Assembly: GCA_964590005.1 (NCBI GenBank)
Contig: CAZPVJ010000001.1
Coordinates: 1-25,621 of the forward strand
Origin: CALJFL01 sp964590005
Lineage (GTDB): Bacteria > Pseudomonadota > Gammaproteobacteria > Pseudomonadales > Halieaceae
Reading direction: 5' to 3'
Length of the DNA stretch: 25,621 nt
The translations under genes and the position numbers were made by a program. The notes beneath the pieces were generated by a model, which worked only from the letters and a program-made list of their open reading frames with translations, was not told the DNA's origin and ran no database searches. Position 1 is the first letter of the stretch. Every line of letters starts with the position of its first letter. Positions 7,406 to 14,457 of this stretch are shown in pieces.

Positions 7406-9292
7406 CTATGCTACCTCGACAAAGGGCGGGGCAGAAGGGGCTCGTGTATCGAGCTGTCGCTGTTGCTCAATTACGCCCCGCAACCAGCTGCCACCATCCG
7501 CGTCATGCAAAATTTCACCGACACCAGCGGGATGTCTCACGGTCAACTCGACCGAGGATGATTTGAGCTCATGGGGTAGTTCCATGGCGGCGAGAGACTC
7601 AAACAGGGTCTGCGCATCGAAGTCCAGGCTCATCTGTTCGACTCGCTCATTGCCGGTGCGGGGGCACAGTGCCGCATCCAGCCTCAAAACTTGCAGGGCG
7701 TCTGTTGGGTCTACCCCGAGCTGGTAGTGATGATCGCGAATAACCTGCTCAATCATGGAATACAACCTGGTGCGATCGGCCAGTACTGCCAGGTAAATTC
7801 GATTGCGCCCCTCGTAGATCGCCATTCGATCCTGCTCGCTCAGCTCGCCTATCTCGGTGGAAAATGTTCTGAGGATGCTGCGCAGAATTGTTCGTAAGAG
7901 GGGTGAAACGGGTACCTCCCCCCGCAAGGCCAGCAGCCTGGTTGTCAGCGGTAGTATGTGCCCGTGCACCAGCAGGATATGAGCGCTGATCAGGAAATAA
8001 CCCTCTTCACCCTGCTCACGATCGAAGCTGTGACAGGCCACGACATACTCACCTTTGGCTTTCCCGTAGCCCGCCACCGGGATAGCCTCGATTTTGTATT
8101 CGTCGCGCCGTTGGTAAAACTCGGTGCCGGGCAGTAGCGTGTAGCCAAAGATATTGATGTTGGGAAACGTAGCCAGCAAGCGATCGAGGTTCCGCTCAAA
8201 CTCTGGTAGCTCATCTCCCGGTAGTCCCCAGATCAGCTCCGCCGCGATCGGTACGCCCTGTTCTGACATGCGCTTGGCGATTGGCTGGTACTCATTGGAG
8301 CTCATGTTCCGGCGGTTGCTGAGGCGCAATGCCTCCGGTGTGAGTGTTTGTAATGCCAGTTGGTAGTGAGGCAGCAGAGCGTTTTCATGCAATAACAAGG
8401 CTATTTCCTGCACTTGTCGACTGTGCTTTTTTGACCAGGAAGTCGCGAATGATGTGGGTAATCCCGTGCGCGTTTTCAGTTCTACCAGCAGTTGTGCTTT
8501 GTCCAGATCCTGCTTCAGTGCGCCGAAGTTGGAATCTGCGAGCCAGATGTCCTGGATGCCGGCAGTTATGATGCGCTCCCAGTCGTCGCGTATGCGGGAC
8601 AGGGACCACTGGTACATCTTGCTGCCAATCGCCCCGGTGCCCCATTCACAGAATGCGCACTTGAAAGGGCAGCCGCGGCTGGTCTCGTAGGCGATGGATT
8701 GGTAGCGCGGTTGACCCTGCTCGTCTGTCAGCTGCAGTACATCTAACGGTGATGGAAATTGGTCCAGGTCGCGGCAGCGCTCCCGGGGGTGTGTGCGATG
8801 GACTGTACCGTTTTCCAGGTAGGCCAGACCGTCAATAGTGTGCCATTGAGCACTATCCTGGCAATCCAGAAACTCCTGGAAGCTGATCTCCGCCTCACCG
8901 AGAAAAATGAGATCCAGTGGATCTACCCCCAGGTAGTCCTCAGCCTGTTGCACATGAGGACCTCCGGCAACACACAGTAGCTCCGGCATCATCGCCTTGA
9001 GGCGGCTTAACAGTTCCAGGAATTCCGCCGCATTCCAGGTGTAAAAACTGAAGCCAATCACGGGCGATAACCCCGCTGAAAGTGCTTTTTTGGCGATTGC
9101 CAATCCTCTGGCCTGCCATTCCGCCAGCCAGGGATCGATATCTTCGGCAGCCTGGAAGTGGATCAGCTCAATATGGGTATCGCCCGCCCGCACGCCGTGC
9201 TTACGGTAGTACGAAGCAAGTGCGGCGGTTGTTGTGGGGGGCGCATTGAACTGCTCCGAGTCCATGCTGAGTAACCAGACGGGGCGTTTCAA
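7406..9292 (-). CDS. Uncharacterised radical SAM enzyme with probable cobalamin-binding domain
   Basis: In this 628-residue protein, residues 1-145 look like a Rossmann-type B12-binding domain as in class B radical SAM enzymes (VIGFSFYTWN, CVAGGPHV, DLIFLGEAE). The radical SAM core follows, with CxxxCxxC at Cys208, Cys212 and Cys215 (ETSRGCPFKCAFCEWG), then DSNFGAL and the late strand ELIWGLPGDE. The last 200 residues are a mostly helical extension I cannot assign. Relatives include methylcobalamin-dependent methylases and natural-product enzymes, but the substrate here is unknown. The classic DxHxxG cobalamin motif is not obvious, so B12 binding is inference from domain layout. The start is TTG at 9292 with AGGAAG eight bases upstream; an ATG nine codons in lacks a ribosome site. 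A zinc-ribbon gene follows after 26 bases. Confidence 0.85.
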   Translation of the reverse strand: MKRPVWLLSMDSEQFNAPPTTTAALASYYRKHGVRAGDTHIELIHFQAAEDIDPWLAEWQARGLAIAKKALSAGLSPVIGFSFYTWNAAEFLELLSRLKAMMPELLCVAGGPHVQQAEDYLGVDPLDLIFLGEAEISFQEFLDCQDSAQWHTIDGLAYLENGTVHRTHPRERCRDLDQFPSPLDVLQLTDEQGQPRYQSIAYETSRGCPFKCAFCEWGTGAIGSKMYQWSLSRIRDDWERIITAGIQDIWLADSNFGALKQDLDKAQLLVELKTRTGLPTSFATSWSKKHSRQVQEIALLLHENALLPHYQLALQTLTPEALRLSNRRNMSSNEYQPIAKRMSEQGVPIAAELIWGLPGDELPEFERNLDRLLATFPNINIFGYTLLPGTEFYQRRDEYKIEAIPVAGYGKAKGEYVVACHSFDREQGEEGYFLISAHILLVHGHILPLTTRLLALRGEVPVSPLLRTILRSILRTFSTEIGELSEQDRMAIYEGRNRIYLAVLADRTRLYSMIEQVIRDHHYQLGVDPTDALQVLRLDAALCPRTGNERVEQMSLDFDAQTLFESLAAMELPHELKSSSVELTVRHPAGVGEILHDADGGSWLRGVIEQQRQLDTRAPSAPPFVEVA

Positions 9293-9300
9293 CGGAGCGG

Positions 9301-9306
9301 CTTCCT
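9301..9306 (-). promoter_or_regulatory. Ribosome binding site for the TTG start of the radical SAM gene
   Basis: On the minus strand AGGAAG lies eight bases before TTG at 9292. It decides for TTG over the in-frame ATG at 9265, which has no such site. Confidence 0.5.
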
Positions 9307-9366
9307 GAACATTCCAAAGCAGGCAATGTAGCCGATCATGCAGAATTTAGCGAGGAAATGACACTT

Positions 9367-9387
9367 CACGCTTCACGGTGGAGCGTG
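9367..9387. repeat. Nine-base-pair hairpin upstream of the radical SAM gene
   Basis: CACGCTTCA (9367-9375) pairs with TGGAGCGTG (9379-9387) around a CGG loop, with one G-T wobble. It lies between the acidic-protein gene and the radical SAM gene. No T-run follows on either strand, so a leader element or RNA-processing site is as likely as a terminator. Confidence 0.4.
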
Positions 9388-9409
9388 GGCAGGTAACCTG
9401 TGACGGTCG

Positions 9410-9430
9410 GCGGCCTTAGCCGCAGGCCGC
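9410..9430 (-). terminator. GC-rich hairpin just after the small acidic-protein gene
   Basis: GCGGCCT (9410-9416) and AGGCCGC (9424-9430) form a perfect 7-bp stem with a seven-base loop, four bases after the stop of the minus-strand gene at 9435. The position suits a terminator or mRNA-stabilising hairpin, but no T-run follows, so termination is uncertain and read-through into the radical SAM gene is possible. Confidence 0.35.
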
Positions 9431-9434
9431 GCAG

Positions 9435-9656
9435 TCAGATGTCATCGAACTCCAGGTCGTAAAAACCGAGTTCATCCCGCAAGCGTTTTTCTTCCAGTCT
9501 CAGCTCGGCTTTACGGCGCTTCTCTGCCAGTAGCTTCTTACTGCTTGCCATTGGGGTTGGTTCCTCAAACTCGTCATCGACCATGTCGTCTAATGCGGGT
9601 TCAAAGACTTCGTCCAAAGGCTCGACGTTGGCGGGTTCCTGATTACGTTCGCCCAT
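9435..9656 (-). CDS. Small acidic protein, PA3496-family-like
   Basis: This 73-residue hydrophilic protein has an acidic, Pro-rich N-terminal half (residues 1-35) and a strongly charged helix (about 38-65, KKLLAEKRRKAELRLEEKR) ending in an acidic tail FYDLEFDDI. This resembles the short PA3496-type proteins of Pseudomonas annotated as putative envelope integrity proteins, but the similarity is from memory and could be compositional. There is no signal peptide or membrane segment. It has the best ribosome site in the window, suggesting high translation. It lies upstream of the radical SAM gene on the same strand, separated by 142 bases with two hairpins. Confidence 0.75.
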   Translation of the reverse strand: MGERNQEPANVEPLDEVFEPALDDMVDDEFEEPTPMASSKKLLAEKRRKAELRLEEKRLRDELGFYDLEFDDI

Positions 9657-9659
9657 AAA

Positions 9660-9667
9660 TCACCTCC
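9660..9667 (-). promoter_or_regulatory. Near-perfect Shine-Dalgarno of the small acidic-protein gene
   Basis: On the minus strand GGAGGTGA, an eight-base match to the 16S rRNA tail, ends three bases before the ATG at 9656, with six bases between the GGAGG core and the ATG. This predicts very efficient initiation, unusual among the mostly weak sites in this window. Confidence 0.6.
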
Positions 9668-9692
9668 AGATGATTTAATTCAGGGGTCCCAT

Positions 9693-9712
9693 GGACACGA
9701 TTCCCCGTGTCC
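9693..9712. repeat. Seven-base-pair inverted repeat upstream of the small acidic-protein gene
   Basis: GGACACG (9693-9699) and CGTGTCC (9706-9712) are perfect complements with a six-base loop. The element lies 37 bases upstream of the ATG at 9656, where it could be an operator or a leader hairpin. Confidence 0.45.
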
Positions 9713-9795
9713 TTGGCGGAGTAAATCAAATTTTGAACGTGGAATCGAACCTTTTTTGACAGCAAATAGTGGTACTTTTTGTCAGCTTTTTGAGA

Positions 9796-9886
9796 GGGCG
9801 GCTCGCTCCCTTCCCTGGGATCCTTGCGTGGGTTTGCACTTCCTTATGCGCTCTTCCCTGAGCTTTACGGCTGTAGCGAGCCGCCC
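9796..9886. repeat. Perfect 12-bp inverted repeat enclosing 67 bases
   Basis: GGGCGGCTCGCT (9796-9807) is the exact reverse complement of AGCGAGCCGCCC (9875-9886). The enclosed 67 bases contain a direct repeat CTTCCCTG and the small palindrome TCCCTGGGA. A 12-bp GC-rich perfect pair in a gene-free gap is unlikely by chance. It could be the closing stem of a non-coding RNA or the terminal repeats of a miniature transposable element; no clear target-site duplication flanks it. Confidence 0.55.
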
Positions 9887-9903
9887 ACATCAGCAATGCA
9901 AAT

Positions 9904-9939
9904 TGTGCGCCAGCTTGCCGCACACGTTACGCTGCGTAA
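9904..9939. repeat. Two adjacent small inverted repeats
   Basis: TGTGCG (9904-9909) and CGCACA (9919-9924) form a 6-bp stem with a nine-base loop. Two bases later TTACGC (9927-9932) and GCGTAA (9934-9939) form a 13-base palindrome. They lie beside the 12-bp repeat and may belong to the same element. Confidence 0.4.
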
Positions 9940-9997
9940 TTCGTGATACCAGGGTGTTGAAATAGACAATCTGGACGCGCCCGGACATGTCCGCGAT

Positions 9998-10522
9998 TCA
10001 GGACGAGGCGGACACCAGTCTGACGATCATCTCGGCAACCTGGTCGGCATTGCCCGCCGTGGCGTCCACGGTATCGGTAGCGTGGCGCTCATACAGTGGT
10101 GTGCGCTCCAGGTAGATTTCGGGAAAACTTTGGCTGCTGTCGTTAGCTACACCACGGTCGGGCGTAGCCGCTACCCGCGGCTCCAGGGTCGCCAGATCCG
10201 CCTGAAGGTAGACTACCGGGCCAGCCGCACGCAGTCGCGCCATCACCGGCTCACTGTAGACTGCGCTACCGCCTGTCGACACAACTGCGTTCTCGAGCTT
10301 GAGCGTCATCAGCACCTCCTCTTCGATCTCACGAAGTTTCAGGTAGCCCTCCCGGTCCAGAATATCCTGCAGGGTTGCAGCTTCGCGCAGCTGTATATCG
10401 AGGTCGGAATCAAGAAACTGTCTGCCCAGCTGTTTCGCTAATATGACGCCAACCGTGCTTTTGCCGACCCCGGGCATACCGATAAGGCTGATCGTCCCCG
10501 GTGCTGTGATTACGTTTTCCAA
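9998..10522 (-). CDS. Shikimate-kinase-like P-loop kinase
   Basis: This 174-residue protein has the shikimate kinase fold: Walker A GMPGVGKST (15-23), LDSDLDIQ with the substrate-binding Asp region (38-40), KLREIEEEVL (62-71), and the late RTPLYERHA arginine (140). Two signature positions differ from AroK: the GGG substrate loop reads STGGSAVYS, with Ser86 for the third glycine, and the lid reads DRGVA rather than the usual RPLL. It is not followed by aroB as aroK commonly is. It may therefore phosphorylate another small substrate, or be a divergent shikimate kinase. The start is TTG at 10522; a TAG upstream in frame leaves no ATG choice. It is divergent from gcvT. Confidence 0.8.
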   Translation of the reverse strand: MENVITAPGTISLIGMPGVGKSTVGVILAKQLGRQFLDSDLDIQLREAATLQDILDREGYLKLREIEEEVLMTLKLENAVVSTGGSAVYSEPVMARLRAAGPVVYLQADLATLEPRVAATPDRGVANDSSQSFPEIYLERTPLYERHATDTVDATAGNADQVAEMIVRLVSASS

Positions 10523-10597
10523 AGCCTCTTGTTTCCCTTGAAAAGACCCTCTCTATTATCGCCGTGAGGAGAGCTTGTGCATAGGCATTTCACTTGC

Positions 10598-10612
10598 GTG
10601 ACCAGAAGTCAC
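10598..10612 (+). promoter_or_regulatory. Inverted repeat in the gcvT leader
   Basis: GTGAC (10598-10602), CAGAA, GTCAC (10608-10612) is a perfect dyad, overlapped by CCAG...CTGG (10602-10615). It lies 47 bases before the gcvT ATG. No glycine riboswitch consensus is visible in this leader, so this is only a possible operator. Confidence 0.25.
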
Positions 10613-10659
10613 TGGTTAGAGTGGCGGGCTTTGATGACTACCCGCGGGGCGCCCAACAC

Positions 10660-11769
10660 ATGAGCTTACTGACTACTCCCCTGGATGCCCTGCACCGCGA
10701 GCTCGGAGCCAAAATGGTACCGTTCGCCGGCTATGACATGCCGGTGCAATACCCGTCAGGCATCATTAAGGAACACCTGCATACTCGCTCTGATGCGGGG
10801 CTCTTCGACGTGTCACATATGGGCCAGGTCCTGATTGAGGGGGAGGGGGCCGGATTGGCACTGGAATCACTGGTACCCGTTGACGTGCTCGGCCTGGGCG
10901 ACAATCAGCAGACCTATGCGTTGTTTACCAATGAACGCGGCGGTGTGTTGGACGACTTGATTATCACGCGGTGGTCTGAGGACCGCTATTTCCTGGTGGT
11001 GAATGCAGCGTGTAAGGAACGTGATATTGCGCATCTGCGCAAACACCTTGGCGGCATGACCATTACCGTGCTGGAGCAGCAGGCTCTGCTTGCCCTGCAG
11101 GGGCCCGGTGCCCGTAAGGTCATGGCGCAGCTTTGCCCGGAGGCCGCTGACCTGGTGTTCATGACAGGCAGCAAAGCTGTCCTTGATGAAGTAGAACTCT
11201 ATGTCACCTGCTCCGGTTATACCGGCGAGGATGGGTTCGAAATTTCTGCACCTGCCGCTGCTGCCGAGGCGCTGGCCCGCCGAATTTTAGCGTTTGCTGA
11301 GGTTGAGCCGATTGGACTGGGTGCCCGTGACTCTTTACGGCTGGAAGCGGGGTTGTGTCTTTATGGCCACGAGTTAGCGGAAGACATCGATCCGGTGCAG
11401 GCGGGGCTTGTCTGGTCGGTGAGTAAGGTACGGCGGGCAGGCGGCGAGCGAGAGGGCGGTTTTCCTGGTGCAGATATCATCCTGGCCCGAATAGCGGAGG
11501 GGCCGTCATTACGTCGCGTAGGACTTACCGTTGAAGGCAAACGTCCGGTGCGTGAAGGGCAGCAGGTGTTAGACAGCGATGGCAATACGGTGGGCAGTGT
11601 TTGTTCTGCCTGTTACGGTGCCAGTGTTGGCGGGCCTATTGCCATGGCCTATGTCGAGCGTGCCCAGGGCCAACCCGGTACACCACTCACTGTCGATGTC
11701 CGTGGCAAAGCTGTGCCGGTGACGGTTACCAAGATGCCGTTTAATCCGCAGCGCTACCATCGGGGTTAA
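10660..11769 (+). CDS. gcvT: Glycine cleavage system T protein (aminomethyltransferase)
   Basis: GcvT transfers the methylene group from the aminomethyl-lipoyl arm of H protein to tetrahydrofolate, releasing ammonia. From the ATG at 10660 the protein has 369 residues, close to E. coli GcvT. Motifs include PFAGYDMPVQYPSGI, GLFDVSHMGQ, NERGGVLDDLIITR with the catalytic Asp near 98-99, YTGEDGFEI, and ARDSLRLEAGLCLYGHEL. A longer frame back to 10594 is unlikely because the family begins at about LLTTPLDALH. gcvH and gcvP do not follow; the next gene is convergent and its 3' end overlaps gcvT by 29 bases. The partner genes are presumably elsewhere. Confidence 0.95.
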   Translation: MSLLTTPLDALHRELGAKMVPFAGYDMPVQYPSGIIKEHLHTRSDAGLFDVSHMGQVLIEGEGAGLALESLVPVDVLGLGDNQQTYALFTNERGGVLDDLIITRWSEDRYFLVVNAACKERDIAHLRKHLGGMTITVLEQQALLALQGPGARKVMAQLCPEAADLVFMTGSKAVLDEVELYVTCSGYTGEDGFEISAPAAAAEALARRILAFAEVEPIGLGARDSLRLEAGLCLYGHELAEDIDPVQAGLVWSVSKVRRAGGEREGGFPGADIILARIAEGPSLRRVGLTVEGKRPVREGQQVLDSDGNTVGSVCSACYGASVGGPIAMAYVERAQGQPGTPLTVDVRGKAVPVTVTKMPFNPQRYHRG

Positions 11770-12811
11770 GTCGGCTGGGCAGTGCCGGCTGGCGCAGGCT
11801 CTGCAGTATGAACGCCGTCTTGCGCAAGGGTGTCAGTAGGCGCTGCCAGGGAAGCCCGGCCAGCGGGCGGCGCAGTAGCCAGAGCATTGTCGCCAATAGT
11901 ATTACCGAGATCACAAAGAACAGCAGGCTAATCCACGCGCTGGAATAATCGACCGGATTGGCGCTGCTGCCTGGCGCCGCTTCGATGTTTACTGCGGGCA
12001 GCTCCAGTAGAACCAGTTGCCTGCTTTGCGTGTTCCACCACAGAAATTCGCGTGCCGGCAGCGTGTAGTTACCCGCCTTTTGCACGATGTAGCTGATCGT
12101 TTCCACGCGGGTCGCGTTCATTTCCCCTCGGTCGTTGCTCTCATCGAGCTTCGGTGGAAGGGGGTAGGCTTGCAGGCCCTCGAGTGACTCGGCCTCGAAG
12201 CCCGGCAACATCATCGCCATGACATCACTGGCTCGAAAGCGAATTTCCCGCTCGATAGCATCCCCGACGATCAGGCCTTGTAAGCTACGGTCAAATTTTT
12301 GGTCTACGGCAAATGCCGGGCTCGCCACCCAGAAATCCGCCTGTGCCAACGCAGCGGGAACCGTGGCACTGAAACGCAGGCCAGGAGCCTGAATACGGCC
12401 GCTGAGATTACCCCCCTGAGGATCGTTGACTTTGACGATCAGATCGATCGGCGGCAGCTCGAACGGGCCTTCCCGCTGCGGGTACACGTCCAGCGTCCAG
12501 CGCTGCACAACCCAGCTCTCACCATTGCGCTGCTCGCTGGCGTTGCTGGCGAAGGCTTCCGTTTGCAGGATAACCAGACCCGGTACCTCTGGCGGTACGA
12601 TGCGAGTGCCCCCTGTAAACCATCGATTGGTGGATATCTTCAGTTCCAAGGCGAGCTTCTGGCCCGGAACGATGTTATCCGCGGGCAATAGACGGCTTTC
12701 GACAAGCAGGGCGCCCTCGGCGAGCAGGTCGGCCGGGGTCCGGGCCTGATCGCTCGCCAGTGCGTGTGTCGCCAACAGGCAAAGGCCCAGCGCTGTCAAC
12801 CAGTGTCTCAT
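11741..12811 (-). CDS. BatD-like membrane-anchored protein
   Basis: This is the last gene of the MoxR/Bat operon, 356 residues. It begins with a signal peptide (MRHWLTALGLCLLATHALA), followed by Ig-like beta-rich regions (about 35-130 and 150-260) and a transmembrane helix near 290-315 (SAWISLLFFVISVILLATMLWLL), ending in a basic cytoplasmic tail. This is the layout of BatD-type oxygen-tolerance proteins. The start ATG shares its first base with the last base of the preceding stop (TGATG at 12813-12809), a sign of translational coupling. An upstream start at 12904 would precede the signal peptide and is rejected. Its 3' end overlaps gcvT by 29 bases on the opposite strand. Confidence 0.85.
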   Translation of the reverse strand: MRHWLTALGLCLLATHALASDQARTPADLLAEGALLVESRLLPADNIVPGQKLALELKISTNRWFTGGTRIVPPEVPGLVILQTEAFASNASEQRNGESWVVQRWTLDVYPQREGPFELPPIDLIVKVNDPQGGNLSGRIQAPGLRFSATVPAALAQADFWVASPAFAVDQKFDRSLQGLIVGDAIEREIRFRASDVMAMMLPGFEAESLEGLQAYPLPPKLDESNDRGEMNATRVETISYIVQKAGNYTLPAREFLWWNTQSRQLVLLELPAVNIEAAPGSSANPVDYSSAWISLLFFVISVILLATMLWLLRRPLAGLPWQRLLTPLRKTAFILQSLRQPALPSRLNPDGSAAD

Positions 12812-14457
12812 CACGGCGTAACGCCCTGGCCGTCTCGGGATAGCTGCATACCGAACTTTATCGCCAGAAAGTTGGAAGGGTCCTGCTGAACGCCCCGTAG
12901 CCACATTTCCGCGGTCGCGGGATCCTGAAGTATTTCCTCGGCGCTGAACTGCAGGAGTTCAGCGGTCTGCCAGGTCAGCTCGTCAGCGCCCTGTGCCGGT
13001 ATGGCATCATCACTATCCAGGCTCTTTTCTTCCCCACTGACGCCGTCCTCAGGCACCTGGCTCTCACTGATCCGGTTTATTTCATCGATCAGTGCCTGCA
13101 CCCGATCGCGATTGGCGGCGGCGCCGGGATAGCCCGGATTGCGGGCCAGCAATCTGTCATAGCGATTGACCGCGCGCACATAGTCGCGGGCATGCGCCCG
13201 TGCGTTGGCCTCATTGAACAGGGCATCATCGCTGTCACTGCGCGCAAAATACTCCGCCGCCAGCATGAATTCCTCGGCGTAGTACCAGGCCAGGGCCTGC
13301 CATTGTGGGTTCTGGAAGCGCCGGGCCGCCTCGCGGTACTTCCCCCTGGCCATCAGGATGCGGCCCTGCTGGTCGGAAGTAAGCCAGAGGTCTGCAAACC
13401 AATGGCCCGTATCCTGGCTGATGCTTATCTGTTTGTTGTTATCCTGCGCCATCGCGGGCGCAGGGACTTGCCACAGCAGCAGTGGCAAAGCCAGCCAGCA
13501 CCATGTCAGGGTCCAGCCGCGTCTGAACCACATCAGCCATAGTGCCATGGCGGGGAACAGCAGTGGGTAGCCGCTATCCAACCAGGGCAGGGCGCTGTCC
13601 TCAATTACGATATAGTGGCTATCAACCCTGCGATCCACCTTGCGCATATCATTGTCATCAATGGTCAGGGAGATGTAATCCCCCCCGCTGGCTGACGCCA
13701 ACGCCTCCAGCGAACGCCGCTCAAGGGGTACCTGGCCGTCCGCCACAACCTCGCTACCGACACCGACGATCAGGAGTTGGTGCGGATGTTGGTCGAAGTA
13801 GTCCTCGAAGGCGTCGCGGCTGTCACTGCCTGTGCCGTCGGTGAACAACACGATACTGGCCGGGGCTGTAGACTCTCGCAATACCGTATCAACTTCGGGC
13901 AGCGCGTACTCGGGAAACTTGCCTTCCCTGGGCATGATTCCGGGTTTTATCGCCGCCAGGTACTGGTTGATGATCTCCCGATCAGCAGTCAGGCTCAGCA
14001 CGGTATGGGCGCTGCCGGAGAATACGATCAGGGCCGCCGGCTTATCCGGACGCAGCGCCAGCAGCTCGCCAATCTTTTGCTTGGCGCGACGTAGTCGGCT
14101 GGGTTGAATATCGCTTTGCTCCATCGAGCGTGACGCATCCAGCACAATCACCATTGCCGCCTCGTCCTGGCTCAGGGGCGAGGGTTGCTGGCGCCAGGAA
14201 GGTCCCATAAGCACAACCAATAGCAATAGCAAAACGGCTTGTGAGAACCGGCGGGGGTTCAGCCAGCGAGAGTCAAACTGCCTGACCCTGAGGTGTTCGA
14301 GAAGGTGTGGGGCGATAATGCCACCAAACATGTCACGACTCGCGGAGCGCTTGTTCATCATCCAGTAGATTCCCACCCAGGGGATGAGAACCAGGGCCCA
14401 TGCTGGGCGCAGGAAGTGAAAGTGCTGCAGGAATTCCAGTTCAGTCAGCATGAGCAT
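12811..14457 (-). CDS. BatB-type von Willebrand A protein fused to a TPR domain (BatB/BatC)
   Basis: This is a 548-residue inner-membrane protein. Two N-terminal hydrophobic segments (about 17-34 and 72-86) lead into a von Willebrand A domain with an intact metal-binding DxSxS (Asp107, Ser109, Ser111) and FTDGTGSDS. Further membrane segments (about 295-335) follow, then a periplasmic tetratricopeptide region (about 375-455: KYREAARRF, AAEYFARSDSDDALFNEAN, YVRAVNRYDRLL). In Bacteroides-type Bat operons BatB and BatC are separate; here they appear as one chain. The start overlaps the end of BatA by 17 bases, with two in-frame ATG codons at 14457 and 14451. Confidence 0.88.
   Translation of the reverse strand: MLMLTELEFLQHFHFLRPAWALVLIPWVGIYWMMNKRSASRDMFGGIIAPHLLEHLRVRQFDSRWLNPRRFSQAVLLLLLVVLMGPSWRQQPSPLSQDEAAMVIVLDASRSMEQSDIQPSRLRRAKQKIGELLALRPDKPAALIVFSGSAHTVLSLTADREIINQYLAAIKPGIMPREGKFPEYALPEVDTVLRESTAPASIVLFTDGTGSDSRDAFEDYFDQHPHQLLIVGVGSEVVADGQVPLERRSLEALASASGGDYISLTIDDNDMRKVDRRVDSHYIVIEDSALPWLDSGYPLLFPAMALWLMWFRRGWTLTWCWLALPLLLWQVPAPAMAQDNNKQISISQDTGHWFADLWLTSDQQGRILMARGKYREAARRFQNPQWQALAWYYAEEFMLAAEYFARSDSDDALFNEANARAHARDYVRAVNRYDRLLARNPGYPGAAANRDRVQALIDEINRISESQVPEDGVSGEEKSLDSDDAIPAQGADELTWQTAELLQFSAEEILQDPATAEMWLRGVQQDPSNFLAIKFGMQLSRDGQGVTP

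Larger units (their letters stand above)
9657..9997. other. Gene-free 341-base gap with several strong inverted repeats
   Basis: Short open frames on both strands cross this gap but lack ribosome sites and protein-like composition. It contains perfect inverted repeats at 9693-9712 (7 bp), 9796-9886 (12 bp arms), 9904-9924 (6 bp) and 9927-9939 (6 bp around one base), plus two similar T-rich tracts followed by GACAGC and GTCAGC near 9750-9786. This density suggests a structured RNA or the remains of a small mobile or repetitive element. No tRNA, terminator or known riboswitch could be matched. Confidence 0.55.

Noticed and set aside
9736..9752. GGTTCGATTCC on the minus strand, like a tRNA T-loop
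   Set aside because: The flanking bases do not form the five-base-pair T stem and no acceptor or anticodon arm could be found.
9726..9923. 65-codon minus-strand frame across the 12-bp inverted repeat
   Set aside because: Composition is basic and low in hydrophobics, there is no ribosome site, and it is explained by the repeat structure; kept only as a reason to search for repeat copies.
9926..9960. GTT-containing sequences near inverted repeats, considered as an integron attC site
   Set aside because: The GTTRRRY and RYYYAAC core sites do not match, and no cassette or integrase is present.
10523..10659. Glycine riboswitch upstream of gcvT
   Set aside because: The conserved core sequences of glycine aptamers are not visible and the leader is too short for one or two aptamers.
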